From an uncultured Spirochaetales bacterium (GTDB lineage Bacteria; Spirochaetota; Spirochaetia; Sphaerochaetales; Sphaerochaetaceae): a stretch of DNA of 64,000 nt. The position numbers were made by a program, and so were the translations under genes. The stretch is taken from NCBI GenBank assembly GCA_944392695.1, contig CALXXN010000008.1, forward strand, positions 1-64,000, given 5' to 3'. Below, in pieces: positions 1-7,906 of the stretch. The first letter of the stretch is position 1, and each line of letters begins with the position of its first letter. The notes beneath the pieces were generated by a model. It saw only the letters and a list, made by a program, of their open reading frames with translations. It was not told the DNA's origin and searched no databases.

Positions 1-181
1 GTGGTATCTAAACTTTAGAACGCGCATGCTCTTCTTTTCAATCTTGCCCTTCATCCCTCAACTTTCCGTGAAGAACCTTTTTTGTTTTATGATTAATAAT
101 ATTACATCCGAAGTAGGTGCGTTTATCTGATTATGATTTCGATATCGTTTTGAATCCTATTGAACTGCCAAGATGGTGCTT

Positions 182-856
182 TCAATAGGACTCTATGATA
201 TGGAAGTCTTTGAGGTTTTCTCCAAAGCTCATTCCCCCAAGGACACCGCCTTCAGTGGCTTCGCCATTGAATGGAAGTGGTTCGATTGTCTTGGGAGTCT
301 TGATGAAGAAGCCCTCGCTGGTGCTGAACACGCTTGCATTGTCGAGTATGGTGGACCATGCGAAAGCATCACGTTTGATGAAGCCCTGTCTGTTGTAGGC
401 CTTCTCATAAAGTGTGTTGAGCTCGTTGATGTCTGGGGTTTCCACAAGCTGGGCATCCTCTGGAATCGTGGGGGAGGGCAGGAAGCAGTCCTTGAATCCA
501 AGGGAGCGGTAGAAAGGGCGTTTGTCCTCTTCAGGGTAGAGGAATATGTCTTTGTGGCGGGATTGTGCACACTTTATGAGTGAGGATATCAGGCCCTTGC
601 AGCGGTGTGCCTTCCTTGTCGCCGCTCCTGCAAGCAGCCATGCGGGGAAGGAAGTGCACACTTTATGTGCAGTGAAAGGAATCAGCCAGAGCGCTGATGC
701 GCAACCCTCGCCATCTGGCACCATCAGGACGTCCGCCGTGTCGAAGCGGGCTTCTGTGAATGGGGTGAGGAAGAGGTCATCGTCATGGAAGACCTCCTTC
801 CAGAGTGAGAGGAGGGCGGGAAGGTCCTCCTTTACCGCCTTCCTTATTTCAGCCAT
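182..856 (-). CDS. GNAT-family N-acetyltransferase
   Basis: Predicted cytoplasmic acetyl-CoA-dependent acyltransferase of 224 residues. The N-terminal half has the GNAT layout: an opening 'IRKAVKEDLPALLSLWKEVF' strand-helix, then an acetyl-CoA loop region around 'ATRKAHRCKGLISSLIK' and the 'YPEEDKRPFYRSLGFKDC' strand typical of Eis/YitI-like acetyltransferases. The substrate cannot be read from sequence. The start codon lies inside the 3' end of the upstream DUF2156 gene (13 bp overlap), with a GGAG about 11 nt upstream, so the two are probably co-transcribed and translationally coupled. The 181 bases downstream to the window edge hold no gene I can support. Confidence 0.75.
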   Translation of the reverse strand: MAEIRKAVKEDLPALLSLWKEVFHDDDLFLTPFTEARFDTADVLMVPDGEGCASALWLIPFTAHKVCTSFPAWLLAGAATRKAHRCKGLISSLIKCAQSRHKDIFLYPEEDKRPFYRSLGFKDCFLPSPTIPEDAQLVETPDINELNTLYEKAYNRQGFIKRDAFAWSTILDNASVFSTSEGFFIKTPKTIEPLPFNGEATEGGVLGGMSFGENLKDFHIIESY

Positions 857-1710
857 GCCTTCACTTTCTCCTGCATCAGGTCAGGGTGGTAGGAGAGTTT
901 TGCTTTCCTGAGACCCTCGAGGCCCATGTCCTCCTGACGGTTCACATACTCCGTACCCTGGAGGTGGTCGTGTACGAAGAGCTGGTTGATCCTCGCATAG
1001 ATGCCGACATGAGAGGTGTCACCTTTTTCAAAATGGATGACAGCCTCCTTGCCTCCATTGATGATCTCTCCGATTGTGAAAGCGGCGAGCTCGCCCTTGC
1101 AGCGTATGCCGATACCAATCAGTCCAAGTTCATTGAAATGGTCGAAGGCCTTTTCGATCGCCATCCTCTCCTCGGTCACCGCCTTGCTGAAGGTCTGGTG
1201 TTTCTGGGCCCAATAGGCATCCATCTCCAGGCATTCGGCTTTCATGTCTTGTGTGAGCTCTACGACTTCGTAACCTGCCTCATCCCTCTCGAAGTGCGAG
1301 ATGTGATTGCGCTTGGCTTGGTAACGGCGTCCTGCAAGCTTGTCCAGGGCCTCTGTGCGGTAGATATAGTCCCAATCATCCCTGTCATCTTCGACGATGA
1401 AGCGCTCGTCGAAGATTCCCGCATGCTCCTTTGGCACTGAGGCGAATACCAGGGGGCGGCCAGCCTCCTTGGCGTGTTCGACGAGGAGGTCGACACCATG
1501 GCGTGGGTCCTTACCCATCGGCATGAGGTAGCTGCCGGACGCACGTTGCTGGATCAGCAGTGTGTCATCTTCCATGGCTATATGGATGTCCTCGACCTCC
1601 CTCCAGAGGAGCAGGTAGGATGCCTGGTATTCGTATGCGAGTGTGTCAGAGGTGGCCAGGTAGGGTCTGACCAGGTCGATCATGTCTTTGCTGAAAAGCT
1701 TGAATTGCAT
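844..1710 (-). CDS. DUF2156 family protein (aminoacyl-PG synthetase C-terminal-like)
   Basis: 288 residues matching the stand-alone DUF2156 family. This is a GNAT-like double-domain fold related to the catalytic part of phosphatidylglycerol lysyltransferase (MprF), but without its membrane helices. Recognisable pieces are the opening 'FKLFSKDMIDLVRPYL', the 'YLLLWREVEDIHIAMEDD' segment, 'RRYQAKRNHISHFERD' (residues about 130-145) and 'GIYARINQLFVHDHLQ' near the C terminus. It may transfer an aminoacyl or acyl group to a lipid or peptide, but the substrate is unknown. It forms a pair with the overlapping GNAT gene downstream. Just upstream of the ATG is a strong hairpin whose 3' arm contains the only Shine-Dalgarno-like AGGGG. 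Confidence 0.75.
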   Translation of the reverse strand: MQFKLFSKDMIDLVRPYLATSDTLAYEYQASYLLLWREVEDIHIAMEDDTLLIQQRASGSYLMPMGKDPRHGVDLLVEHAKEAGRPLVFASVPKEHAGIFDERFIVEDDRDDWDYIYRTEALDKLAGRRYQAKRNHISHFERDEAGYEVVELTQDMKAECLEMDAYWAQKHQTFSKAVTEERMAIEKAFDHFNELGLIGIGIRCKGELAAFTIGEIINGGKEAVIHFEKGDTSHVGIYARINQLFVHDHLQGTEYVNRQEDMGLEGLRKAKLSYHPDLMQEKVKAWLK

Positions 1711-1711
1711 G

Positions 1712-1749
1712 TTGCCCCTGCCATGGCCAGTAGCCTATGGCGGGGGCAA
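1712..1749 (-). promoter_or_regulatory. Hairpin covering the ribosome binding site of the DUF2156 gene
   Basis: A 13-bp stem (1712-1724 with 1737-1749, one G-T pair) and 12-nt loop end two bases before the ATG of the minus-strand gene. On that strand the 3' arm reads ATGGCAGGGGCAA, so the AGGGG that would serve as ribosome binding site is base-paired. It could limit translation or be part of an upstream hairpin element. The structure is seen in the sequence; the role is inferred. Confidence 0.4.
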
Positions 1750-1800
1750 GCATAGCAAAGCCTCACACGGCTGGCTAGTGGGTGTGCACACAAAGTGGGT

Positions 1801-1820
1801 CCCCGCCTTGCCCGGCGGGG
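1801..1820 (-). terminator. Hairpin after pspC
   Basis: Perfect 7-bp stem CCCCGCC / GGCGGGG with a 6-nt loop, 13 bp beyond the pspC stop codon. The T-tract on the minus strand is weak, so it may be an inefficient terminator. Confidence 0.45.
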
Positions 1821-1833
1821 CCACCTTGGAGGA

Positions 1834-2058
1834 TCAGTAGTAGTAGTCAGGACCTATCGGCAGGCAGAGCGCAAGTATGAGGTAGGCGAGGCCGACCGGG
1901 AAGAATCCTGTGCAACAGAAGGCGATGAAGGTGGTCAGGCGGACCCAGAATGATGGTACGCCAAGCCTTCTTGCGATTCCCTCGCAGACTCCAAGCAGGA
2001 TGCCATTAGGACTTCTGAGCAGGCGTCGTTGGTAGGGGGAGCGGCTGTACTGGTTCAC
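1834..2058 (-). CDS. pspC: PspC domain protein
   Basis: 74-residue stand-alone PspC domain. 'RRLLRSPNGILLGVCEGIARRLG' is the family signature, followed by one or two hydrophobic segments (about residues 38-68) typical of the membrane-bound domain. PspC proteins act in the envelope stress (phage shock) response, sensing inner membrane damage or regulating PspA. The gene overlaps the 3' end of pspA by 4 bp (ATGA), so pspA-pspC form an operon. E. coli PspC has a longer C-terminal extension that is absent here. Confidence 0.85.
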   Translation of the reverse strand: MNQYSRSPYQRRLLRSPNGILLGVCEGIARRLGVPSFWVRLTTFIAFCCTGFFPVGLAYLILALCLPIGPDYYY

Positions 2059-2729
2059 TGGGCTCCTCCTTCATTCATCGAGGCCTTGATCCTGGCAAGC
2101 TCCTCATCGATTGCAGCCTCCCTCTCGAGGTCCTCGAAGGTCTGTGATGTTGACTTCCCACTTGTTGCCTCCGTTGTGCTTCCCGCTTCAGCCTCCCAGC
2201 GCTCGATGCGGGCCTGCAGCTCCTCGAAGCGGCGTGTGAACTCATCGCTTTCAGCATTCCTGAGTGTCTCGTTGCCGCGGATCTTCTCCTTTGCGGCTTT
2301 GGCGCGCTCAAGGAGGCCGTCACGCTTCGCCTTGACCTCGGCGAGCTTGTCCACGACCTCTCCCATCTGTCCCTTGAGGTCTGCGATGATGCCTTCAAGC
2401 GTCTTGATGTTATCTGCGATGGCCTCTGACTTGGCATTCGCGGCACGTTTTTCCGCGACCGCTTCACGGGCGAGGGCCTCGTTCTCTTTTGAAATGGCGA
2501 GGCGGGCACGGTCCTCCCAGCGCTTGGCGGCCTCTGTGGCTTCCTTCTCCTGCCTCCTGAGGGTGGTCAGCGTGGCTTCCTTTTCCGCGAGGGATGCCCT
2601 CATGTCGATGATGGTCTCCTCCATCTCGTCGATCATGAGGTTGATCATCTTCTTCGGATCCTCCATCTTGTCGAGGGCGCTGTTGATGTTTGACGAGACG
2701 ATGTCTGAGAATCTCTTGAATACGTTCAT
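2055..2729 (-). CDS. pspA: PspA/IM30 family membrane-stress protein
   Basis: 224 residues, almost entirely predicted alpha-helical coiled coil, as in PspA/IM30 (ESCRT-III superfamily). The N terminus 'MNVFKRFSDIVSSNINSALD' is the amphipathic helix that binds lipid, followed by 'DPKKMINLMIDEMEETI', which is highly typical of the family. It probably assembles on the cytoplasmic face of the inner membrane to protect against proton leakage. AAGGAGC lies about 10 nt upstream of the ATG. It heads a two-gene operon with pspC; no PspF-like regulator or PspB is adjacent. Confidence 0.92.
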   Translation of the reverse strand: MNVFKRFSDIVSSNINSALDKMEDPKKMINLMIDEMEETIIDMRASLAEKEATLTTLRRQEKEATEAAKRWEDRARLAISKENEALAREAVAEKRAANAKSEAIADNIKTLEGIIADLKGQMGEVVDKLAEVKAKRDGLLERAKAAKEKIRGNETLRNAESDEFTRRFEELQARIERWEAEAGSTTEATSGKSTSQTFEDLEREAAIDEELARIKASMNEGGAQ

Positions 2730-2898
2730 TTGCTTATGCTCCTTGTCTTGTACATGTTCTTACTGTTCCTGGCGCAGGTGCCAACAAGGATGCAATTGGT
2801 GTGCCAAGTGCTTCAAAGAGGCTGTATCTGGGGCTTTTGTGGTTTCAGTGGCCGCTGACATGGTGAAATCCACCAAGCTTGTGGGGTAACATGGGGCC

Positions 2899-3609
2899 AT
2901 GAGCAGCCTTTACATGGTGGCGACACCCATCGGCAATCTTGATGACATCACTTTGCGTGCCTTGAAGGTCCTCGAGACCGTAGAGGTCGTGGCCTGTGAG
3001 GATACACGCCATACAGCCCAGCTGTTGAGCCATTTCAACCTGCACAAGCGCACGATCGCCTGTCATGCGCACAACGAGGAGGAGAGCGCCTCCGGCATCA
3101 TAGCCCTTCTGGAGCGTGGTCAGAGCGTGGCTTACTGCTCTGATGCAGGTACGCCAGGCATTTCCGATCCTGGTGCGAGGCTTGTGGAGCGTGTCAGGGC
3201 GGCGGGCTTCCCCGTCGTCCCGGTCCCAGGGGCCTCTGCCTTGACGACCCTTGTCAGCGCGGCTGGCAACATAGGGCGCAGCATCCTCTTCGAGGGCTTC
3301 CTCTCTCCAAAGAAGGGCAGGAGGCAGAGGAGGCTGGCTGAGCTCTGCTCGAGAGGGGATGCCTTCATCATCTACGAGTCCCCGTTCAGGGTCCTGAAGA
3401 CGCTTGAGGATGTGGCGGCGGTGGATCCATCCTGCCGTCTTGTCGTCGGGCGTGAGCTCACAAAGAAGCATGAGGAGTTCATCACAGGAAGTGTGTCTGA
3501 CATTCTTGCAGACTTGGGCAGCCGTGCTGCCATAAAGGGCGAGTTCGCCATCGTCGTAGTACCATCGGGAGCTGTTGATGCTGACGCTGAAGAAGATACG
3601 GACGCTTAA
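2899..3609 (+). CDS. rsmI: 16S rRNA (cytidine(1402)-2'-O)-methyltransferase
   Basis: SAM-dependent methyltransferase that 2'-O-methylates C1402 of 16S rRNA. The N terminus 'LYMVATPIGNLDDITLRALK' is nearly diagnostic. Also present are 'EDTRHTAQLLSHF', 'YCSDAGTPGISDPGARLV' (SAM-binding loop) and 'VPGASALTTLVSAAG', all of the tetrapyrrole-methylase fold. At 236 residues it lacks the extra C-terminal domain of the about 285-residue E. coli enzyme, as in many short RsmI proteins. Its 3' end overlaps the next gene, a second RNA methyltransferase, suggesting an RNA-modification operon. Confidence 0.93.
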   Translation: MSSLYMVATPIGNLDDITLRALKVLETVEVVACEDTRHTAQLLSHFNLHKRTIACHAHNEEESASGIIALLERGQSVAYCSDAGTPGISDPGARLVERVRAAGFPVVPVPGASALTTLVSAAGNIGRSILFEGFLSPKKGRRQRRLAELCSRGDAFIIYESPFRVLKTLEDVAAVDPSCRLVVGRELTKKHEEFITGSVSDILADLGSRAAIKGEFAIVVVPSGAVDADAEEDTDA

Positions 3610-4327
3610 AAGCCGCACCCAGGTGCGCAAGTGTGGCTCCCAGATGTTGGTGGAGGCCCGCAATCCTTCATTCAGCGATGATTATATCCTGGGTTTGAGG
3701 GATATCCTCTTTGAATCAGATATCGTAAGTGATGCTGACAAAACCTTCATCAGTGGCTTGTTCGACTCTTATCTGGAGAAGCGGGATTCATTGTACGCGA
3801 AAGACATATACTACGCTGTCCTGCATGTCCTTGGCGAAGAGGTGGCGGACTGGGATGCTGTGGATGACTCTGGGGCCCTGTCCACAGGGCGGGAAGTCAA
3901 ACGTCATACGCTCTTCCTTGACAGGGTTCGCTCCCCTTACAACATTGGTGCCATATTCCGCTCGGCCGAGGCCTTTGCCATCGACAGGATCCTGCTGAGG
4001 GAGGGCTGTGGTGATGTCTCATCGCCGCGCTGCCGCCGCACTTCACGTGGCACTGTCGATACCGTGCCCTGCCAGGTTGGTTGTGCCCTTGACGTGTTGG
4101 ACGGGCGCACTGTCTTCGCCTTGGAGACTGGAGGTGTGCCAATCGAGGACTTCTGCTTCCCGGAGGATGCCATCTGTGTGCTGGGAAGCGAGGAGGATGG
4201 TGTCTCGCCTGATGTCCTCGCCCGTTGTACTACCAAGGTGTCCATAGGCATGACAGGGTCCAAGGGGTCGCTGAATGTCTCAGTGGCCGCAGGGATCCTG
4301 ATGCATGCCTGGTCGCTCCATCCTTAG
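3578..4327 (+). CDS. SpoU/TrmH family RNA 2'-O-methyltransferase
   Basis: 249-residue SPOUT-class methyltransferase. The N-terminal third is a helical RNA-binding-like region. The catalytic knotted domain begins at 'LFLDRVRSPYNIGAIFRSAE' (motif 1, about residue 108), followed by 'VFALETGGVPIEDFCFPEDAICVLGSE'-like motif 2 and 'GMTGSKGSLNVSVAAGILM' motif 3 (the N of SLNVS is usually essential). The position modified, rRNA or tRNA 2'-O-ribose, cannot be assigned. The ATG at 3578 has GGGAG 7 nt upstream and lies inside rsmI; a TTG one codon earlier and an ATG at 3644 are alternatives. Its stop overlaps the convergent Lon-like gene by 4 bp. Confidence 0.85.
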   Translation: MLTLKKIRTLKSRTQVRKCGSQMLVEARNPSFSDDYILGLRDILFESDIVSDADKTFISGLFDSYLEKRDSLYAKDIYYAVLHVLGEEVADWDAVDDSGALSTGREVKRHTLFLDRVRSPYNIGAIFRSAEAFAIDRILLREGCGDVSSPRCRRTSRGTVDTVPCQVGCALDVLDGRTVFALETGGVPIEDFCFPEDAICVLGSEEDGVSPDVLARCTTKVSIGMTGSKGSLNVSVAAGILMHAWSLHP

Positions 4328-6219
4328 TTCGACTTGCCGCTCTCGTAGAGCTTGCGCAGCCTGTCCTCGATCTTGCGGTTGAATGTCCCTGGAGGGAAGA
4401 TGCCGCGTGCGTTCCTCTTGCCAGAGGGCAGTCCTGTCATGATCTCCATGCCTTCCTCGATGTCACTCACCGCCCAGATATGGAAGGAGCCTTCCTCCAG
4501 GGCCGACTCGACTTCACGCGGCAGGACCAGTGACTTGATGTTCTGGCGTGGGATGATGACACCCTGCCGCCCTGTCAGGCCACAGCGGCGGCAGGTCCGC
4601 CAGAAGCCCGTGATCTTCTCATTGATGCCACCGACTGGCTGCAGGAAGCCCATCTGGTTTACAGAGCCTGTGACCGCTATATCCTGGCGGACAGGAATCT
4701 CCCCGATTGCTGACAGCAGGGCGTAGAGTTCTGATGATGAGGCGCTGTCCCCATCGATTTCGCTGTAGTTCTGTTCAAAGCATATGCCTGCATAGATCGA
4801 GAGGGGGAAGGAGGCTGCGTACATCTTCCTGAGGTAGCCTTCAAGGATCAGCAAACCCTTGTCATGGATCTCCCCCGAGAGGCCTGCCTCATGTTCGATG
4901 TTGATAATCCCTTCACTTCCTGGTGCGACCGTGGCAGAGATTACGGCGGGGGTCCCGAAGGAGGCGAGGCCCCTGTCCATGACAGCAAGCCCGTTGACGA
5001 TGCCGACCTTCATGCCATCTACTGCGACCAGCAGGTCTCCTGCCGCGATCTCCTCGTTGATCCTGTCCTCGGCGAGGCTTGCAGCATACTCATGACCGCG
5101 TACGACCTCGTCTATGCACTCTGCGGTGATAAGGTCGTCCTGGCAGGCCGCTGCCGCTTCACTGATGATGTCTCCAAGCAGGGAGAGTTGCCCACTGAGG
5201 TGGTCGCGGCTCTCCGCGAACCAGCTTGAGTAGCGCAACAGGGCGAGCTTGGCATCATCCTCAAGCCTCCTGCCGCAGGCTTCCGCCTGACCTTCCAGGT
5301 AACGCACACAGCCTGAGATGTTCTTCTTGTCGGCCTTTATCCTGTAGTCGAACTGGGGTGATGACTTGAAGAGGCGTAGGAAGTCCTCGTCCTTCTCGAC
5401 AAGTTCCTCATAACTGTCATCGCTTGCGAGTATGATGACCTTGGTCTGCAGTGGCAGCGACTGTGGCCTGATCCTGGATTCCTTGCCAAGGCTGCCTGGT
5501 ACGAGGCGTCCCTTTTCCGTCATGGCCGTGGAGTCCATGTGGCGCTTGAGCTCATCCCAGAGCCCCTGGACAGGCAGGAGCTCGTCGGCGAAGAGCACGA
5601 GGAAGCCTCCGGATGCCTTCATGTAGGAACCTGGTATGATCCCCATCTGCGGCAGTGCCGCCTCCTTGTCCTCCCATCCGAAGAGGTTCTCGAAGGTCGG
5701 ATGTGTCTCGATTATGAAGGGGCGCTGAGTGACACCGGTACGGTCCAGGAGGAGGCGCAGTGTCTTCACTTCTTCCTTGTAGCCACTTGAGAGCAGGAGG
5801 CGCAGATAGTTCATGAGCCCATCGTCATCAGCCTCGTCCATCAAGGCTGTGAGCTTACTGGTCCAGGAGTCTTCAGCAAGGGCCTTGAAGGCTTCTACAA
5901 GGGCTCGTCCCCTGCCTCGGGGCACTGTCAATGCCATGGGCGAGGTCGGATCTACCGGGTTGTAGGCATAGAGGCAGTCGCGTATGAAGCGTTCGTCACC
6001 GCGTACAAGGGAGGCTTCCTGCGTGAGGGCGCTGAGGCGGCCTGTGCCGAAGTCCCCGCAGATGAAGATGTTGTAACCCGCCCTGTCTGTGCGCAGTGCT
6101 GTGCGCAGTGCTCCTACAGCCCTTTCCTGGCCTACTATGCCTTCTCCTGGGATGAGGTCGTCAAGGACGCTCCTTGGATAGGAGAAGGCGAGCTCCTCCT
6201 TCTTCAATGGCTCATGCAT
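4324..6219 (-). CDS. Lon-like ATP-dependent protease (AAA_32 + Lon S16)
   Basis: 631 residues. An N-terminal AAA-type nucleotide-binding region is followed by a Lon (S16) protease domain. The serine-lysine dyad is visible: Ser492 in 'DGDSASS' and Lys535 in 'GGINEKITGF'. 'GSYMKASGGFLVLFADELL' (about 197-215) is typical of the AAA_32/LonB-LonC group. The P-loop is unusual, GDFGTGRLS (55-63), with Arg replacing the canonical Lys and Leu the Thr/Ser, so ATP hydrolysis may be altered or lost. It is shorter than the roughly 780-residue relatives, with the central coiled-coil insertion reduced. It likely degrades misfolded or regulatory proteins in the cytoplasm. It is transcribed divergently from the Nif3-like gene. 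Confidence 0.85.
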   Translation of the reverse strand: MHEPLKKEELAFSYPRSVLDDLIPGEGIVGQERAVGALRTALRTDRAGYNIFICGDFGTGRLSALTQEASLVRGDERFIRDCLYAYNPVDPTSPMALTVPRGRGRALVEAFKALAEDSWTSKLTALMDEADDDGLMNYLRLLLSSGYKEEVKTLRLLLDRTGVTQRPFIIETHPTFENLFGWEDKEAALPQMGIIPGSYMKASGGFLVLFADELLPVQGLWDELKRHMDSTAMTEKGRLVPGSLGKESRIRPQSLPLQTKVIILASDDSYEELVEKDEDFLRLFKSSPQFDYRIKADKKNISGCVRYLEGQAEACGRRLEDDAKLALLRYSSWFAESRDHLSGQLSLLGDIISEAAAACQDDLITAECIDEVVRGHEYAASLAEDRINEEIAAGDLLVAVDGMKVGIVNGLAVMDRGLASFGTPAVISATVAPGSEGIINIEHEAGLSGEIHDKGLLILEGYLRKMYAASFPLSIYAGICFEQNYSEIDGDSASSSELYALLSAIGEIPVRQDIAVTGSVNQMGFLQPVGGINEKITGFWRTCRRCGLTGRQGVIIPRQNIKSLVLPREVESALEEGSFHIWAVSDIEEGMEIMTGLPSGKRNARGIFPPGTFNRKIEDRLRKLYESGKSN

Positions 6220-6296
6220 GCAGTCGAGTGTATTGCGAGCCTACTACTGAGTCAATCAAGGTGACCATCGCCTTCTTTTGGGTTAGAATCGTTGTC

Positions 6297-7055
6297 ATGA
6301 AACTACATGAGCTGGACAAGGCGTTGCGCGAGGAGCTGCGCATCGCCTCCTTTGATGACATATCGCTGAACGGAGTCCAGGTGGCCTGTACGCCGGACAA
6401 GGAGATCAAGAAGGTTGTGACCGCTGTCGATGCCTGTCAGGCGACGATTGATGAAGCCATCAAGCGTGGTGCTGACATGCTCTTCGTCCACCATGGCCTC
6501 TTCTGGGGCCGTCCCATCGCGATCGACGGGATCCACAGGGACAGGGTCAAGGCCCTGCTTGATGCTGATGTCGCGCTCTATGCCTGCCACCTGCCGCTTG
6601 ATGCGCATCCTGGGCTTGGCAACAACGCCCAGATGGCCCGCATGCTTGGCATGAGGGATTACGATCCATTCGGCCTCTATCATGGCCAGTACATCGGCTA
6701 CAAGGGCACGCTCCCAATGCCGATGACCTGTGCTGAGCTGGCACGCCTCCTGGGCTTCAGTCCTGAGACAGGCCTGCGGATCCTTGATTTCGGTGTCGAC
6801 ATGGTCGAGACCGTAGGCATCATCTCCGGAGGGGCTGCTGACGACCTTCCGCAGGCGGTTGAGGCGGGGCTTGACTGTTATATCACAGGTGAGTGCGCCC
6901 ACGAGCTCTACCACACCTGCCTTGAGAACAAGATGAACATGATTTGCGGAGGACATTACCAGAGCGAGGTCTTCGGTGTTGGTGCTGTCGCCCGCTACAT
7001 CAAGGGGGAGTTCGGTATCGAGACGGAGTTCATCGATAGGAAGACTGGGCTGTGA
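6297..7055 (+). CDS. Nif3-like dinuclear metal centre protein
   Basis: 252-residue member of the NIF3/YbgI family (also called GTP cyclohydrolase I type 2 homologue), a toroidal hexamer with a di-metal site. Metal-binding elements seen are 'ADMLFVHHGLFWG' (two His), 'YACHLPLDAHPGLGNN' (His and Asp) and, near the C terminus, 'MICGGHYQSEVFG' (His and Glu). The true biochemical role of the family is unsettled. I chose the ATG at 6297 ('MKLHELDKAL', the usual family start); the frame is open further upstream but that part is not family-like. It overlaps lspA by 4 bp. Confidence 0.9.
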   Translation: MKLHELDKALREELRIASFDDISLNGVQVACTPDKEIKKVVTAVDACQATIDEAIKRGADMLFVHHGLFWGRPIAIDGIHRDRVKALLDADVALYACHLPLDAHPGLGNNAQMARMLGMRDYDPFGLYHGQYIGYKGTLPMPMTCAELARLLGFSPETGLRILDFGVDMVETVGIISGGAADDLPQAVEAGLDCYITGECAHELYHTCLENKMNMICGGHYQSEVFGVGAVARYIKGEFGIETEFIDRKTGL

Positions 7056-7567
7056 GACGTCTCAAGCCCTTCCTCCTCTCACTGGCTGGCATCATTGCTG
7101 ACCAGCTGACAAAGGCCTGGGTCGTCGCCACGATACCAGAAGGAAGCGTCGGATACTCCTTCCTCGGGGGCTTCCTGAGGATCGTCCATGTGCGCAATGA
7201 CGCTGTCGCCTTCTCTCTGGGCTCGTCTTTCGAAGTCCCCGTGAAGATCGTGCTCTTCATCCTGCTGCCCATCGTCCTTGTCAGCTTCCTTGGCTACCTT
7301 GTGTGTTCAAGGAAGCAGGCGGAGGGCTTCACGACGTTTCAGCGTTGGCTGATGGCGGGGATCATAGGAGGCGGGGTGGGGAACCTGGTCGACCGCGTCC
7401 TACGTAGCCTGAGGGTCGTTGACTGGATTTCTGTCAGGATGTATGGGCTGTTCGGCATGGAATACTTCCCTACCTGGAACCTGGCAGATGCCGCAGTGAC
7501 CTGTTGTGTCATCATCTTCGCACTCTCGCTCCTGTTCCCGCGTAGGAAGGCATCCTCTGGCCAATAG
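7052..7567 (+). CDS. lspA: Lipoprotein signal peptidase (signal peptidase II)
   Basis: 171-residue inner-membrane aspartyl protease that removes the signal peptide from diacylglyceryl-prolipoproteins. Four predicted membrane helices. The catalytic aspartates are in 'GGGVGNLVDRV' and 'WNLADAAVT', and 'VRNDAVAFSLG' corresponds to the conserved N-x-G/A-x-AF motif. It starts with GTG overlapping the stop of the Nif3-like gene (GTGA), indicating coupling. The window also encodes clear lipoprotein substrates (22123-22917 and 25822-26391). Confidence 0.93.
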   Translation: MRRLKPFLLSLAGIIADQLTKAWVVATIPEGSVGYSFLGGFLRIVHVRNDAVAFSLGSSFEVPVKIVLFILLPIVLVSFLGYLVCSRKQAEGFTTFQRWLMAGIIGGGVGNLVDRVLRSLRVVDWISVRMYGLFGMEYFPTWNLADAAVTCCVIIFALSLLFPRRKASSGQ

Positions 7568-7611
7568 GTCACAGGGCGTATTATATTTCCTTGGAAAAAG
7601 GTCCTTTTGAA

Positions 7612-7905
7612 ATGAGCAAGAAAACCAACTCTGTCATCTTCATGGTCGTCGCGACCTTGGTCAACATACTATTGTTGATTGTCTATTTCATCATTGGCTT
7701 CGTCCTGGTCGGGCTCTTCGCCAGCTATTTCCCTGAGTCTCCGCTTGTGCCTGTGATCATCATGGTGATGTTCATCGCCTGTATCGCCTTGTCCTTCCTG
7801 ACATACAGCAAGCTGGTCAAGTGGGCCACGGAGAAGTTCGGACTCGAAGACAAGATGGATCCGATCTTCACCCCCAAGCGCAACAGGCGCAACAGGATGG
7901 ACTGA
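7612..7905 (+). CDS. Small membrane protein of unknown function
   Basis: 97 residues with two or three hydrophobic stretches (about 8-38 and 46-65) and a charged, basic tail ending 'PKRNRRNRMD'. Such small proteins are common downstream of lspA in spirochaete-like genomes (recalled association, low certainty), but I do not recognise a named family. The ATG at 7612 follows GGAAAAAGG at about 9 nt; a TTG at 7591 in the same frame is a less likely start. It ends 1 bp before the next gene, so they are probably co-transcribed. Confidence 0.65.
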   Translation: MSKKTNSVIFMVVATLVNILLLIVYFIIGFVLVGLFASYFPESPLVPVIIMVMFIACIALSFLTYSKLVKWATEKFGLEDKMDPIFTPKRNRRNRMD

Positions 7906-7906
7906 G

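Noticed and set aside
1-181. Possible gene at the left window edge
   Set aside because: A/T-rich, only short open frames and no motif; treated as intergenic.
1801-1820. Recurring GC-rich hairpins as a CRISPR or REP array
   Set aside because: The hairpins at gene ends (1801, 33691, 43756, 48337, 55620) differ in sequence and spacing and sit at gene ends, so they are terminator-like hairpins.
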